From contig NZ_CP033465.1 of assembly GCF_003718715.1 (NCBI RefSeq), positions 496,001 to 560,000 of the forward strand: a DNA stretch of 64,000 bases, written 5' to 3'. The notes under the pieces are model-generated. The model made no database searches, was not told the DNA's origin, and saw nothing but the letters and a program-made list of their open reading frames with translations. Below, piece by piece: positions 1 through 8,673 of the stretch. Origin of the DNA: Clostridium sp. JN-1. GTDB taxonomy: Bacteria; Bacillota; Clostridia; Clostridiales; Clostridiaceae. Numbering within the stretch: the stretch's first letter is position 1; every line of letters starts with the position of its first letter. The position numbers were made by a program, and so were the translations under genes.

Positions 1-795
1 AAGATAGTTAGAAACTTAAAACGCTGTGGATATACAGTTGCAATTATAGGTTCTAAAATTATAGATTTACCATGTTTAAAGGCAGCAAATGTTGGAATAA
101 CAAATTCTAATAGTAATGTCATTAAAAAATTATCAGACGTATTTACAGCAGATATTAATTACAAAAGTTTACTTGATATACTTGAAGATTCTAGAAAAAT
201 GGTTAATTCAATAACTAAGATAATTGTGTACATAATGAATTGTAGTTTAAGTATGTTATTATTTAATATTTTCATAGGTATATACAATTACAATATGCCG
301 CTTATAGCAGAAGAAGGACTTTGGTTTAATAATATAATAATTATGCTGTCCTCTATTGCTTTAATACTTAATTATAAAAGTGAAGATAACTCATGTTCAT
401 ACTCTATTATCAATAAAGATGTTATTATTAGCAGGATCAGCTTTATTATATTAAATTCAATTTTAACTTCAACAGCAGCCTTGGTTACTTTTCAATTGTC
501 ATATAGAAATGGAGCTAAAAACGCCCAAATGTTTTCCTTTTTTGTATTAAATATATATTCTGTATTGTTATCACTTAGTTTTTCAAATAGATTGTTTTTT
601 AAAAACAAATTTTCAAATTTAGTACTTTTATTTAATATCATAATTCAAATAATTATAATGTTTCCATTAGGTTTACTTATGATAAAGGATAAAGTTGATA
701 CAAGAAATATAATAATATTTACAGCAGTATGGTTTATAATAACTATGTTTTATAAGTTTGAAAAAAATGATAATTATGATTATGACTATGATTAA
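1..795 (+). CDS. P-type cation ATPase-like protein, C-terminal part (5' truncated by window edge)
   Basis: The reading frame is open from base 1, so the gene begins upstream; an ATG at 199 is internal. The first ~65 residues align by eye with the P-domain hinge and following segment of P-type ATPases: where active enzymes read GDGxNDxPALKxAdiGI this protein reads IGSKIIDLPCLKAANVGI. The two hinge Asp residues of the GDGxND motif are therefore changed (S/K in place of D/G, I-I-D at the end). About six hydrophobic segments follow (codons ~70-260), as expected for M5-M10. The protein ends in an Asp/Tyr-rich tail. The family normally pumps cations using ATP; the altered hinge suggests a divergent or inactive pump. 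The N-terminal half, including the DKTG phosphorylation site, is outside the window. Confidence 0.6.
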   Translation, partial: KIVRNLKRCGYTVAIIGSKIIDLPCLKAANVGITNSNSNVIKKLSDVFTADINYKSLLDILEDSRKMVNSITKIIVYIMNCSLSMLLFNIFIGIYNYNMPLIAEEGLWFNNIIIMLSSIALILNYKSEDNSCSYSIINKDVIISRISFIILNSILTSTAALVTFQLSYRNGAKNAQMFSFFVLNIYSVLLSLSFSNRLFFKNKFSNLVLLFNIIIQIIIMFPLGLLMIKDKVDTRNIIIFTAVWFIITMFYKFEKNDNYDYDYD

Positions 796-828
796 GTTTA
801 CTATAGTTGGATAATATGCTAGGTGGAG

Positions 829-870
829 GTGAAGAACTTCTGCGTTAAATTTATAAATAGCAGCGGTTGA
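829..870 (+). other. Possible 13-codon leader ORF overlapping the comEC start
   Basis: The only good Shine-Dalgarno-like stretch upstream of comEC (AGGTGGAGGTG, 821-831) is about 35 bases before the comEC start. It sits against a GTG at 829 that opens a 13-codon frame (VKNFCVKFINSSG) whose TGA (868-870) overlaps the TTG at 867 as TTGA. This would allow translational coupling into comEC. The spacing between ribosome binding site and GTG is short, so this is a weak proposal. Confidence 0.2.
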
Positions 871-2594
871 AAGTTATGAAAAGACCTTTAGTTTATTATT
901 CAATATCAGTTTTTGCAGGATGTTTTTCCATATTGTTATTATTTGAAAATGTATTTTTGGGTGCAGTTGCAGCTGCATCCTTTTTTGCAATATTATTTTT
1001 TACAGTAGATAAAGAATTTTTTATCATATGCAGTGCATTTACTGCAGTTGGTATTTTTAGTTTTATGCTGTATTTTAATTTAAAAGTTCCTAAAAGTGCA
1101 AATTTACGTGTGATTGATAAAAAAGGATATTATTATATTGCTAACTATAAAGGTAGAAAAGTTAATTTAAAAGGCATAGGTAAATTTGAAATTGGAGAGA
1201 AGATAAAAGCAAAAGGTGACTTTGAAAATATAAAAAACCATAATAGTGGTGTAATTGGAACATATGATATAAAAAATTACGAGGTTTTAAACAAAGATTT
1301 TATTTATTATATGTACGATTTGAAGAGAAAACTTTATGATAAATTTAGTAAAAATATAGGCCCAGAAAAATCAGCTCTTATAATGTCACTTTGTTATGGA
1401 GATACTACATATCTTTCAAAGACACAAAAGGGGCAATTTCAACAACTTGGAGTATTTCATGCTATAAGTGTTTCGGGATTTCATATGGCTATTATATACA
1501 AACTATTGGAAAGTATAGCTGGACTTAAATTGGCGGTATTTTTCTCAGCCCTATACGTTTTGTTTACAGGTTTTCAAGCAGCAACTTTAAGGGCATTTAT
1601 AATGATATTTATATTTAAGTTTTCAAAAATTGTTTTTAAAAATTATGACAGCATATCTTCACTTAGCTTATCTGCATTAATCATACTCGTAGTAAAACCT
1701 TATTATGCAGCTGATATAGGATTTATGCTGTCTGTTACAGCTACTTTAGGTATAATTTTGTTTTATAAAAACTTCTTAAAATTATTTAGAAAGTTTCCAC
1801 AAAAATTGAATGAATCATTGAGCGTAACCATGAGTTCACAGATATTTTCAGTTCCATATATAGCATTTACAATCAAAAATTTTAGCAGCGGTTTTATACT
1901 TGGAAATATATTTTTGTTACCTATATATTCAATTATAGTTGTACTTGGGAATATAGCTATTTTTGTATATAATATAGATATTCTTTTTAAGCCATTATGT
2001 ATTGTTATCAATATAGTAATGACTGCTTTAACTGGAGCAAATCATATTTTGTTAAAGTGCTGTCCTAGTGTCAGTTTTTTAACTTATTTAGATGGAATAG
2101 CACTTTCTATTATGTTTGTAAGTTATATGATTTTTAAGATTGGATATAAAAGGTGTAAGTATATACCGTTTTTTATGATTGCTGCTATATTAATTCAAAA
2201 CTATAGTTTTTTCCCTCAAATATACAGCTTTAAGTTTGAAGAAGGTCAAGGTGTAGTTATAAAATATAAAGATAAAAATATAATGCTGTGCAGCGACAGC
2301 GGAGAAAACGTAAAAGATTTTATTAACTTGAAAGATCATATAAAAGTAGATAAGGTAATAACAAATGCTGAATATGGAAACAAGATTAAGATCGATAATG
2401 AATTTTATTTAAAAGTACTGCCTCATTCTTTAAATAATATACAATTGGAGATAGATAGAGGAAATTTTAAGTATTATTTTAATGATGATAAACCAGGTAA
2501 AGTTAAAAGAAAAGACGAATATATGCCATATGATTATGAAGAAGATTATAATTTATATGTTATAATATTCGATAGAATATTTGCATTTAATTAA
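867..2594 (+). CDS. comEC: ComEC/Rec2-family competence membrane protein lacking a functional MBL domain
   Basis: ComEC forms the inner-membrane channel for single-stranded DNA uptake during transformation. Order seen: N-terminal membrane segments (~1-70), an OB-fold-like soluble stretch (~75-145), and the multi-spanning Competence domain with the family signature GVFHAISVSGFHMAI at ~residues 194-208 and a conserved R in ATLRAFIM. At ~residue 454 the sequence FEEGQGVVIKY followed by IMLCSDSG resembles a decayed start of the usual C-terminal metallo-beta-lactamase domain (FLDVGQGD...LIDtG), but no HxHxDH follows and the protein stops at 575 residues rather than the usual ~700-800. The start is TTG 867 or ATG 876; both lack a clear ribosome binding site. 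holA follows closely. Confidence 0.85.
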   Translation: MKVMKRPLVYYSISVFAGCFSILLLFENVFLGAVAAASFFAILFFTVDKEFFIICSAFTAVGIFSFMLYFNLKVPKSANLRVIDKKGYYYIANYKGRKVNLKGIGKFEIGEKIKAKGDFENIKNHNSGVIGTYDIKNYEVLNKDFIYYMYDLKRKLYDKFSKNIGPEKSALIMSLCYGDTTYLSKTQKGQFQQLGVFHAISVSGFHMAIIYKLLESIAGLKLAVFFSALYVLFTGFQAATLRAFIMIFIFKFSKIVFKNYDSISSLSLSALIILVVKPYYAADIGFMLSVTATLGIILFYKNFLKLFRKFPQKLNESLSVTMSSQIFSVPYIAFTIKNFSSGFILGNIFLLPIYSIIVVLGNIAIFVYNIDILFKPLCIVINIVMTALTGANHILLKCCPSVSFLTYLDGIALSIMFVSYMIFKIGYKRCKYIPFFMIAAILIQNYSFFPQIYSFKFEEGQGVVIKYKDKNIMLCSDSGENVKDFINLKDHIKVDKVITNAEYGNKIKIDNEFYLKVLPHSLNNIQLEIDRGNFKYYFNDDKPGKVKRKDEYMPYDYEEDYNLYVIIFDRIFAFN

Positions 2595-2614
2595 AATAAT
2601 GAGGAGTGTAAATT

Positions 2615-3658
2615 TTGATAGATATATTTACATTAAATGAAAATTTAAAAAAAGGCAAAGTTGAGAATTGTTATTTATTTTGCGGCAGTGATGAAAAACT
2701 TATGAAGGATACTATAGGTTGCATAGTAAATAGAAATGTAGATAAAAATCTTAGAGATTTAAATTATGTGCAATTTGATGGAACTTCTCTTGAAAGTTTT
2801 GAACCTGTAATCAATGCATGTGAAACAATGCCATTTATGTCCCGTAAAAAAGTAGTGCTCGTATATAGAGCTTCGTTTTTAAATGATGATAAGTCTGGAA
2901 ATCCAAAGCTTCATAATGAAAGAACATTTAAAGATATTTATGACTATATAATAGATGTTCCAGGGCACTGCATACTTATATTTTACGATGTTTTTAGAGG
3001 TAAGAGATATAAACCTGGCAAAAGAATATATAGACTAGATAAAAAAATATGTGTAGTTAGAGTAGATAAAATAAAAGGACGTCAATTGGAGGCCAGGGTT
3101 AAAAATTTATTTGAAATTAGGGGAAAGCAAATTGGAAGAGTAGAGCTTAGGATTTTTTGCAGTTTGATGCAGGAAAACGACTTAAATATTGTAGAAAATG
3201 AAGTGGAAAAGTTATGCTGCTATGTTCAAGATAAGCCTATAACAAGAGAAGATATAAAAACTCTTTTCTTTAAAAATAATTATGATGATATATTTGATTT
3301 AACTAATCCAATAGCAAATAAAAAGATAAAGGAGTCAATAGAAGTTTTAAATGAACTCATATATAAGGGAGAAAAAATACCTTATTTATTAAATATGATA
3401 GAAAGACAGTTTAATAAGCTGCTTAAAATTAAAATTCTTCTGCACTATAAGAAAGATAAACAAAATATAATGCATAGTTTGAATATACGATCTGAGTATG
3501 CATATGAAATTACTGCTGCACAGAGTAAAAAATTCACATTTAGACAATTAGAAAATGCTTTAAAGTTATGCCTTGATGCAGAAGAAAAAATTAAAAGTTC
3601 TACAATAGATTCCAAAACGGAAATGGAACTGCTTATAATAAATACTATTGTTGGATAA
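2615..3658 (+). CDS. holA: DNA polymerase III delta subunit
   Basis: HolA is the delta subunit of the clamp loader: it opens the beta sliding clamp so it can be placed on primed DNA. The 347-residue length fits the family. The N-terminal region has the AAA+-like fold start ENCYLFCGSDEKLMKD, a degenerate P-loop with no ATPase motif as usual for delta, and the C-terminal helical domain ends in a region rich in LKLCLDAEEKIKSS, typical of HolA. The start is TTG at 2615 preceded by GAGGAG at suitable spacing. The comEC-holA-rpsT order is common in Firmicutes. It ends at a bidirectional terminator shared with rpsT. Confidence 0.93.
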   Translation: MIDIFTLNENLKKGKVENCYLFCGSDEKLMKDTIGCIVNRNVDKNLRDLNYVQFDGTSLESFEPVINACETMPFMSRKKVVLVYRASFLNDDKSGNPKLHNERTFKDIYDYIIDVPGHCILIFYDVFRGKRYKPGKRIYRLDKKICVVRVDKIKGRQLEARVKNLFEIRGKQIGRVELRIFCSLMQENDLNIVENEVEKLCCYVQDKPITREDIKTLFFKNNYDDIFDLTNPIANKKIKESIEVLNELIYKGEKIPYLLNMIERQFNKLLKIKILLHYKKDKQNIMHSLNIRSEYAYEITAAQSKKFTFRQLENALKLCLDAEEKIKSSTIDSKTEMELLIINTIVG

Positions 3659-3663
3659 AATAA

Positions 3664-3689
3664 ATAACCGGTTAAAAACCGGTTTATTT
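3664..3689. terminator. Bidirectional terminator between holA and rpsT
   Basis: AAATAACCGGTT-AAA-AACCGGTTTATTT forms a near-perfect hairpin with AT tails on both sides. It lies between the 3' ends of convergent holA and rpsT, so it can serve both strands. Confidence 0.8.
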
Positions 3690-3690
3690 A

Positions 3691-3957
3691 TTAAGCACTT
3701 AAGTTGTTTAATTTTGCTGATAATCTTGATTTGTTTCTTGCAGCCTTATTTTTATGTATTACTCCTTTTGATGCAGCCATATCTAAAGCTTTAGCAGCAG
3801 ATACAAAAGTAGTTTTAGCTTCTTCAACATTTTTAGCATCTATAGCAGCCAAGAATTTCTTTATAGTAGTCTTTAGTGCTGATTTAATTATTTTGTTTTG
3901 AAGAGTCTTTTTGTTTATAACTTTAATTCTCTTTTTAGCTGATTTTATATTTGCCAT
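3691..3957 (-). CDS. rpsT: 30S ribosomal protein S20
   Basis: S20 binds 16S rRNA early in small-subunit assembly. The 88-residue, Lys-rich, helical sequence starts [17 protein letters not shown] and contains the conserved [16 protein letters not shown] near the C-terminus. The ATG is preceded on the minus strand by GGGGGTG. The gene is transcribed against its neighbours, with its own sigma-A promoter upstream and a shared terminator at its end. Confidence 0.98.
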   Translation of the reverse strand: MANIKSAKKRIKVINKKTLQNKIIKSALKTTIKKFLAAIDAKNVEEAKTTFVSAAKALDMAASKGVIHKNKAARNKSRLSAKLNNLSA

Positions 3958-4037
3958 AATTTCACCCCCTTATATTTTAATAGGGTCTCAACAGCTTTGG
4001 GGAAATGCTAGTGAGTTTCGTTTATTTAACAAATGCT

Positions 4038-4066
4038 ATTATAACATTAAAATTTTATTACTTCAA
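4038..4066 (-). promoter_or_regulatory. Sigma-A promoter for rpsT
   Basis: On the minus strand TTGAAG (4066-4061) and TATAAT (4043-4038) are separated by exactly 17 bases. They lie about 80 bases upstream of the rpsT start, which fits a leader-bearing ribosomal protein transcript. Confidence 0.75.
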
Positions 4067-4176
4067 GTGTTTTTTAGTTACTCATGGTTGTTTTCAAAAA
4101 AGCTGTATCGGTTATGGATAGTTAAAATGAAAAAAGGAAAGATAATAGTAAATATTTATTATCGGGAGTGATGGAT

Positions 4177-5151
4177 GTGTTCAGTATTAGAACTGATTTA
4201 GCAGTTGAAGCAAAGGAATTTTACGAACAGGAAAATAAAGAGAAGATTTCGGGTGTAGAAGTTGAAGAAAGTAGTGATGAGGATATAAAGATAACTAGTG
4301 TTAAAATAGTAAACAGCACTGGAGAAAAGATGATGAATAAACCAATTGGAACATATGTAACCATTGATATTCCGAAATTTACATGTTATGATGGAGAATC
4401 TATGGATAAACTCAGTATAGCATTTGGCAAGACACTTAGGAAGATGATAAAACTTGAAGATGATATGACAGCACTTGTTGTTGGACTTGGAAACTGGAAT
4501 GTAACTCCAGATGCTCTTGGACCTAAAGTAGTTTCTAAACTTATGATAACAAGACATTTAAAACAATTGGTACCAGATAAAATTGATGAGAGGATAAGAC
4601 CTGTATGTGCAATAGCCCCTGGGGTGCTTGGAATTACTGGAATTGAAACTAGTGAGATAATAAAAGGAGTTGTAAATAAGATAAAACCCAATTTAGTAAT
4701 ATGTATAGATGCACTAGCTTCAAGAAAAATGGATAGAGTTAATTCTACAATTCAAATAGGTAATACAGGAATATCACCTGGTTCTGGAATAGGAAATAGG
4801 AGAATGGAAATAAGCGAAAAAACTCTTAAAGTACCTGTAATAGCTGTGGGAATTCCAACTGTAGTAGATGCAGCTACTATGGCAAGTGATACTATAGATA
4901 TGGTATTAGATTCCATGATAAAGCAAACTAAAAGCGGCGGAGAATTTTACAATATGCTTAAATCTATAGACAAAAATGAAAAGTTTACTATGATTAGAGA
5001 AGTTTTAGAACCGTATGGAGCAAACCTAATGGTTACGCCTAAGGAAGTTGATATGGTTATGAACTCAATATCGAGAATAGTAGCTGGTGGAATAAATATA
5101 GCACTTCAGCCAAAACTTAATTTAGATGAAATAAATAAATTTTTAAATTAG
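4177..5151 (+). CDS. gpr: Spore germination protease GPR
   Basis: GPR (peptidase family A25) is stored in spores as a zymogen and degrades small acid-soluble spore proteins on germination. The N-terminus carries the conserved RTDLAVEA around the region where the family is auto-processed, and the core contains VVGLGNWNVTPDALGPKV and the CIDALASRK/GSGIGNRR stretches typical of GPR. Start: GGGAG (4164-4168) is eight bases before GTG 4177; ATG 4171 and GTG 4168 are in frame but too close to the ribosome binding site. It is followed by spoIIP, the usual gpr-spoIIP pair. Expression is expected in the forespore (family knowledge). Confidence 0.95.
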   Translation: MFSIRTDLAVEAKEFYEQENKEKISGVEVEESSDEDIKITSVKIVNSTGEKMMNKPIGTYVTIDIPKFTCYDGESMDKLSIAFGKTLRKMIKLEDDMTALVVGLGNWNVTPDALGPKVVSKLMITRHLKQLVPDKIDERIRPVCAIAPGVLGITGIETSEIIKGVVNKIKPNLVICIDALASRKMDRVNSTIQIGNTGISPGSGIGNRRMEISEKTLKVPVIAVGIPTVVDAATMASDTIDMVLDSMIKQTKSGGEFYNMLKSIDKNEKFTMIREVLEPYGANLMVTPKEVDMVMNSISRIVAGGINIALQPKLNLDEINKFLN

Positions 5152-5193
5152 TACTCAATTGAGTAATATAAATTTAGCCTGTCTCATATAGAT
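5152..5193 (+). promoter_or_regulatory. Palindrome and possible sigma-E-type promoter before spoIIP
   Basis: A perfect 14-bp palindrome TACTCAATTGAGTA (5152-5165) follows the gpr stop. It overlaps GTAATATA (5163-5170), and CATATAGAT lies at 5185-5193, resembling the -35 and -10 of mother-cell sigma-E promoters with about 14 bases between. SpoIIP is a known sporulation-phase gene, so the position is sensible, but the match is approximate. Confidence 0.3.
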
Positions 5194-5231
5194 TATTATG
5201 AATTCATTTAATAATCACATAAGAGGGGGCG

Positions 5232-6302
5232 ATGTTATTATTGAATTACAGAAGAGTAGATAATAATAGCAGTAACTTTAGATTGAAAATTTTTATTTTG
5301 ATGATGAGCGTACTTTTAGTAATAATTTTACCATGTGCTGTAAGGGCTAATATGTACAGCAGCAGTGTAAATAGAAATTTGTCATATGTTAAAATTTTGA
5401 ATTATACTATGCCCATCATCAAAGTTACATCATTTAATGAAGAAGATAGAGCAGAAAATAAGTTTTCTATAACATCATCATTATTATCTATGATTGGTTT
5501 TAAGATGAACGACCCTGTTTCTGTTGTATCGAAGGAAGTATCTTTTATTAATTTAGGTAAAAATAATTCTAATCCGAATGAATTTAAATTAGATGATAAA
5601 CAGGTTGCAAAAAATGATTCTAAATCCAATTTAAATAATAATGGATCAAATTCAACGAATAAGGCTGCTAATGTTTATGATCCTAAATTGAAAAAAACAT
5701 TAAGTACTCAAAAGCCAGAAGTTTTAATATATCATACTCATACTACAGAAAGTTATAAACCTGGAGGTCCTACAAACTTTGACAATTCACAAAATGTATG
5801 TGCAGTTGGAGATGAGCTGGCATCCGAGCTTCAAACTAATTATGGAATATCAGCTATAAATGATAGAACTGTACATGATGCTGAAGCTTATACTAAAAGT
5901 TATCAACGTTCAGCTGTAACAGTAGACGAGTATTTAAAGAAGTATGGAGACTTTAAACTCATAATAGACCTCCATAGGGATTCTGTTGAGGATAAGAGTG
6001 CAATGACTATGAATATAAATGGTGAAAATGTAGCTAAATTTATGATGGTTATGTGCAAAAAAAATCCTCACTTTGATAAGAATATGGAACTTGCAAATAA
6101 AATAGTGCAAACATCAGATAAATTGTTTCCAGGTTTTTGCAAAGGAGTTTTTTACTATAATTACGGCACAAGATATTTTAATCAAGATAAGAGTAATAAT
6201 GCAGTACTTATTGAAGTTGGAGGCGATATAAATACTACTACTGAGGCTAAGGCATCAGCTAAGTATTTAGCTAGAATAATTGCAGAATGTTTAAATAGAT
6301 AA
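5232..6302 (+). CDS. spoIIP: Stage II sporulation protein P (peptidoglycan amidase/endopeptidase)
   Basis: SpoIIP works with SpoIID and SpoIIM in the engulfment complex to cleave septal peptidoglycan. A membrane segment near residues 18-38 anchors it, a variable Asn/Lys-rich linker follows, and the catalytic domain begins at ~158. Zinc-ligand-like residues are visible in IYHTHTTESY (~166), DLHRD (~246) and VLIEVGGD (~325), matching the His/His/Glu pattern of the family. ATG 5232 is preceded by AGAGGGGG. It follows gpr, as in many Clostridium and Bacillus genomes. Confidence 0.95.
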   Translation: MLLLNYRRVDNNSSNFRLKIFILMMSVLLVIILPCAVRANMYSSSVNRNLSYVKILNYTMPIIKVTSFNEEDRAENKFSITSSLLSMIGFKMNDPVSVVSKEVSFINLGKNNSNPNEFKLDDKQVAKNDSKSNLNNNGSNSTNKAANVYDPKLKKTLSTQKPEVLIYHTHTTESYKPGGPTNFDNSQNVCAVGDELASELQTNYGISAINDRTVHDAEAYTKSYQRSAVTVDEYLKKYGDFKLIIDLHRDSVEDKSAMTMNINGENVAKFMMVMCKKNPHFDKNMELANKIVQTSDKLFPGFCKGVFYYNYGTRYFNQDKSNNAVLIEVGGDINTTTEAKASAKYLARIIAECLNR

Positions 6303-6403
6303 TGCATTCAAATATGAATAAAAATATAAAATATGTACATCCTTAAATAATAGGTTATGTGTGTAAAAAACGTTAAAATCTATAATTTGGGGGTGTATTT
6401 TTA

Positions 6404-6724
6404 TTGAAAAATAGAATTAAGGGAATAGTTTTAATAATACTTGTTTGTATTTTTATAATAATCTACGGCTTTATAGTAGTAAGTGGAAACTTACCAAAGT
6501 TTATAAAAGATAGATCATATGTTCAAGTTAATTACAATTTTAAACCTTTTAATTTTACTGTAAATGTAGGAGAGTATTCTTTTTATATAAATAAAAAGAT
6601 TATTACTAATTTAAAAACAGGATCAGAAAGAATTGTAGATGATATACACAAAAATGCCAGCATAACTACGGAAAAGGCTGTTGAAAAAACTAAGGGAGTA
6701 TTTAATAAACTAGGCATAAAATAA
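6404..6724 (+). CDS. Small single-span membrane protein, function unknown
   Basis: 106 residues. A short basic N-terminus (KNRIK) is followed by one long hydrophobic helix (~5-28) and then an ~75-residue soluble part of mixed beta/helix character ending in a Lys/Thr-rich amphipathic stretch (TEKAVEKTKGVFNKL). The start is TTG 6404, nine bases after GGGGG. It lies between spoIIP and lepA; the location might suggest a sporulation role, but nothing in the sequence proves it. I do not recognise a family. Confidence 0.7.
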   Translation: MKNRIKGIVLIILVCIFIIIYGFIVVSGNLPKFIKDRSYVQVNYNFKPFNFTVNVGEYSFYINKKIITNLKTGSERIVDDIHKNASITTEKAVEKTKGVFNKLGIK

Positions 6725-6786
6725 AGTTAATACAATTTCGTAAATTTTTAATTTTAGTATTACTTCTTTTATATTAAGCTTTGTTA

Positions 6787-6795
6787 TGCTATAAT
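6787..6795 (+). promoter_or_regulatory. Extended -10 promoter element before lepA
   Basis: TGC-TATAAT (6787-6795) is a good extended -10 element 44 bases upstream of lepA. No convincing -35 is seen at the right distance, which is tolerated when TGn is present. Confidence 0.45.
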
Positions 6796-6838
6796 TTACT
6801 TTGATTATTTAACAGTAGTTAATGGAGGGTAGAGAAAT

Positions 6839-8647
6839 ATGCAGAGCCAGAGACAAAAATATATTAGAAACTTTTCAATAGTTGCTCATATAGATCATGG
6901 TAAGTCTACACTTGCAGATAGATTAATAGAAAAAACTGGTACACTTACAGAACGAGAGATGGATGAACAAGTACTTGATAATATGGAAATTGAAAGAGAA
7001 AGAGGCATAACAATAAAATCTCAAGCTGTAAGACTTGTATATAAAAGAAGTGATAATGAAGAATATATACTAAACCTCATAGATACTCCAGGACATGTAG
7101 ATTTTAATTATGAGGTATCAAGAAGTTTAAAAGCATGTGAGGGAGCTGTACTTGTAGTAGATGCAACTCAAGGTATACAAGCACAAACTTTAGCTAATTG
7201 TTATTTGGCTTTAGACAATGATCTTGAAATAGTTCCCGTTATAAATAAAATAGATTTAGCCAGCGCAAGACCTGATGAGGTAAAACAGGAAATAGAAGAC
7301 GTAATAGGAATAGAATCATCGGATGCACCCCTTGTATCAGCTAAGACAGGACTCAACATTGATCAGGTGCTTGAAGCCATAGTAAATAAGGTTCCAGCTC
7401 CAGATGGTGATGAAGGTGCCCCTCTTAAAGCTTTAATATTTGACTCATATTATGATAGTTATAGAGGTGTTGTATGTCATATAAGAGTTAAAGAAGGAAC
7501 GATAAAGCAGGGCATGCAAATCAAACTCATGAATACGAATAAGGTTTATGAAGTAGTTGAAACAGGAGTTTTTGTACCAAATTATATGCCTGTTGATGCA
7601 TTAAAAGCTGGAGATGTTGGCTATTTTACAGCTTCAATAAAGAATGTTAGGGATGCACGAGTTGGAGACACAGTTACAGAATATAATAGAGAGACAAAAG
7701 AGGCTTTAGAAGGATATAGACCAGCAGTACCTATGGTATTTAGTGGTATTTACCCTGTAGATGGTGCAAAGTATGGTGAATTAAAAGATGCACTTGAAAA
7801 ACTTCAAGTAAATGATGCAGCATTATCTTTTGAACCAGAAACATCTGTTGCCCTTGGTTTTGGATTTAGATGTGGATTTTTAGGATTATTACATATGGAT
7901 ATAATTCAAGAGAGAATAGAAAGAGAGTTTAATTTAGACATTATAACAACAGCTCCTTCGGTTATATATAAGGTATGTAAGACTGATAACACTATTATAG
8001 AGTTAACTAACCCTACTAATTTACCTGATACCGCTGAAATAAAATATATGGAAGAGCCTATGGTTAAAACTTCTATAATAACTCCATCTGAGTATGTTGG
8101 TGCAGTTATGGAATTGTCTCAAAATAGAAGAGGAATATTTAAAGATATGCAGTATATAGAAACTACTAGGGTATCTTTAAACTATGAAATTCCATTAAAT
8201 GAGATAGTATATGATTTCTTTGATGTTTTAAAGTCAAGGACAAGAGGATATGCATCTTTGGATTATGATTTATGTGGATATAAGGAATCAAAACTTGTAA
8301 AACTTGATATACTTTTAAATGGTGAAATGGTAGATGCACTTTCTATGATAGTACCTGAAGAGAAGGCATATGCTAAAGGAAGAGCTATAGCACAAAAATT
8401 AAAGGATATAATACCAAGACAGCTATTTGAAATACCAATTCAGGCAGCTGTTGGAGGCAAAGTAATAGCAAGAGAAACAGTAAAAGCAATGAGAAAAGAT
8501 GTCCTTGCAAAGTGTTATGGTGGAGATATAAGTAGAAAGAGAAAACTTCTTGAAAAACAAAAAGAAGGTAAAAAGAAAATGAGACAAATTGGAACAGTAG
8601 AAGTTCCTCAAGAAGCATTTATGGCAGTACTAAAGACAGACGAATAA
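6839..8647 (+). CDS. lepA: Elongation factor 4 (LepA), translational GTPase
   Basis: EF-4/LepA binds ribosomes and is linked to back-translocation and to 30S biogenesis. All GTPase motifs are present: [14 protein letters not shown] (G1, ~16), the RGITIKSQ switch (~53), DTPGHVDF (~81) and NKIDLASA (~135). The C-terminal domain contains [20 protein letters not shown] and the LepA-specific tail with [20 protein letters not shown]. The 602-residue length is canonical. ATG 6839 has a GGAGG-type site upstream. hemW follows after 26 bases, an arrangement shared with Bacillus. Confidence 0.98.
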   Translation: MQSQRQKYIRNFSIVAHIDHGKSTLADRLIEKTGTLTEREMDEQVLDNMEIERERGITIKSQAVRLVYKRSDNEEYILNLIDTPGHVDFNYEVSRSLKACEGAVLVVDATQGIQAQTLANCYLALDNDLEIVPVINKIDLASARPDEVKQEIEDVIGIESSDAPLVSAKTGLNIDQVLEAIVNKVPAPDGDEGAPLKALIFDSYYDSYRGVVCHIRVKEGTIKQGMQIKLMNTNKVYEVVETGVFVPNYMPVDALKAGDVGYFTASIKNVRDARVGDTVTEYNRETKEALEGYRPAVPMVFSGIYPVDGAKYGELKDALEKLQVNDAALSFEPETSVALGFGFRCGFLGLLHMDIIQERIEREFNLDIITTAPSVIYKVCKTDNTIIELTNPTNLPDTAEIKYMEEPMVKTSIITPSEYVGAVMELSQNRRGIFKDMQYIETTRVSLNYEIPLNEIVYDFFDVLKSRTRGYASLDYDLCGYKESKLVKLDILLNGEMVDALSMIVPEEKAYAKGRAIAQKLKDIIPRQLFEIPIQAAVGGKVIARETVKAMRKDVLAKCYGGDISRKRKLLEKQKEGKKKMRQIGTVEVPQEAFMAVLKTDE

Positions 8648-8673
8648 ATGATTTATTGGTGGTGAATCTTATA

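Noticed and set aside
3911-4171. Plus-strand frame of 86 codons across the rpsT promoter region
   Set aside because: It overlaps the rpsT start and promoter on the other strand, lacks a ribosome binding site, and has no recognisable sequence pattern.
8385-8618. Open frames on the minus strand inside lepA
   Set aside because: They are antisense shadows of a well-supported gene, Leu/Phe-rich, without ribosome binding sites.
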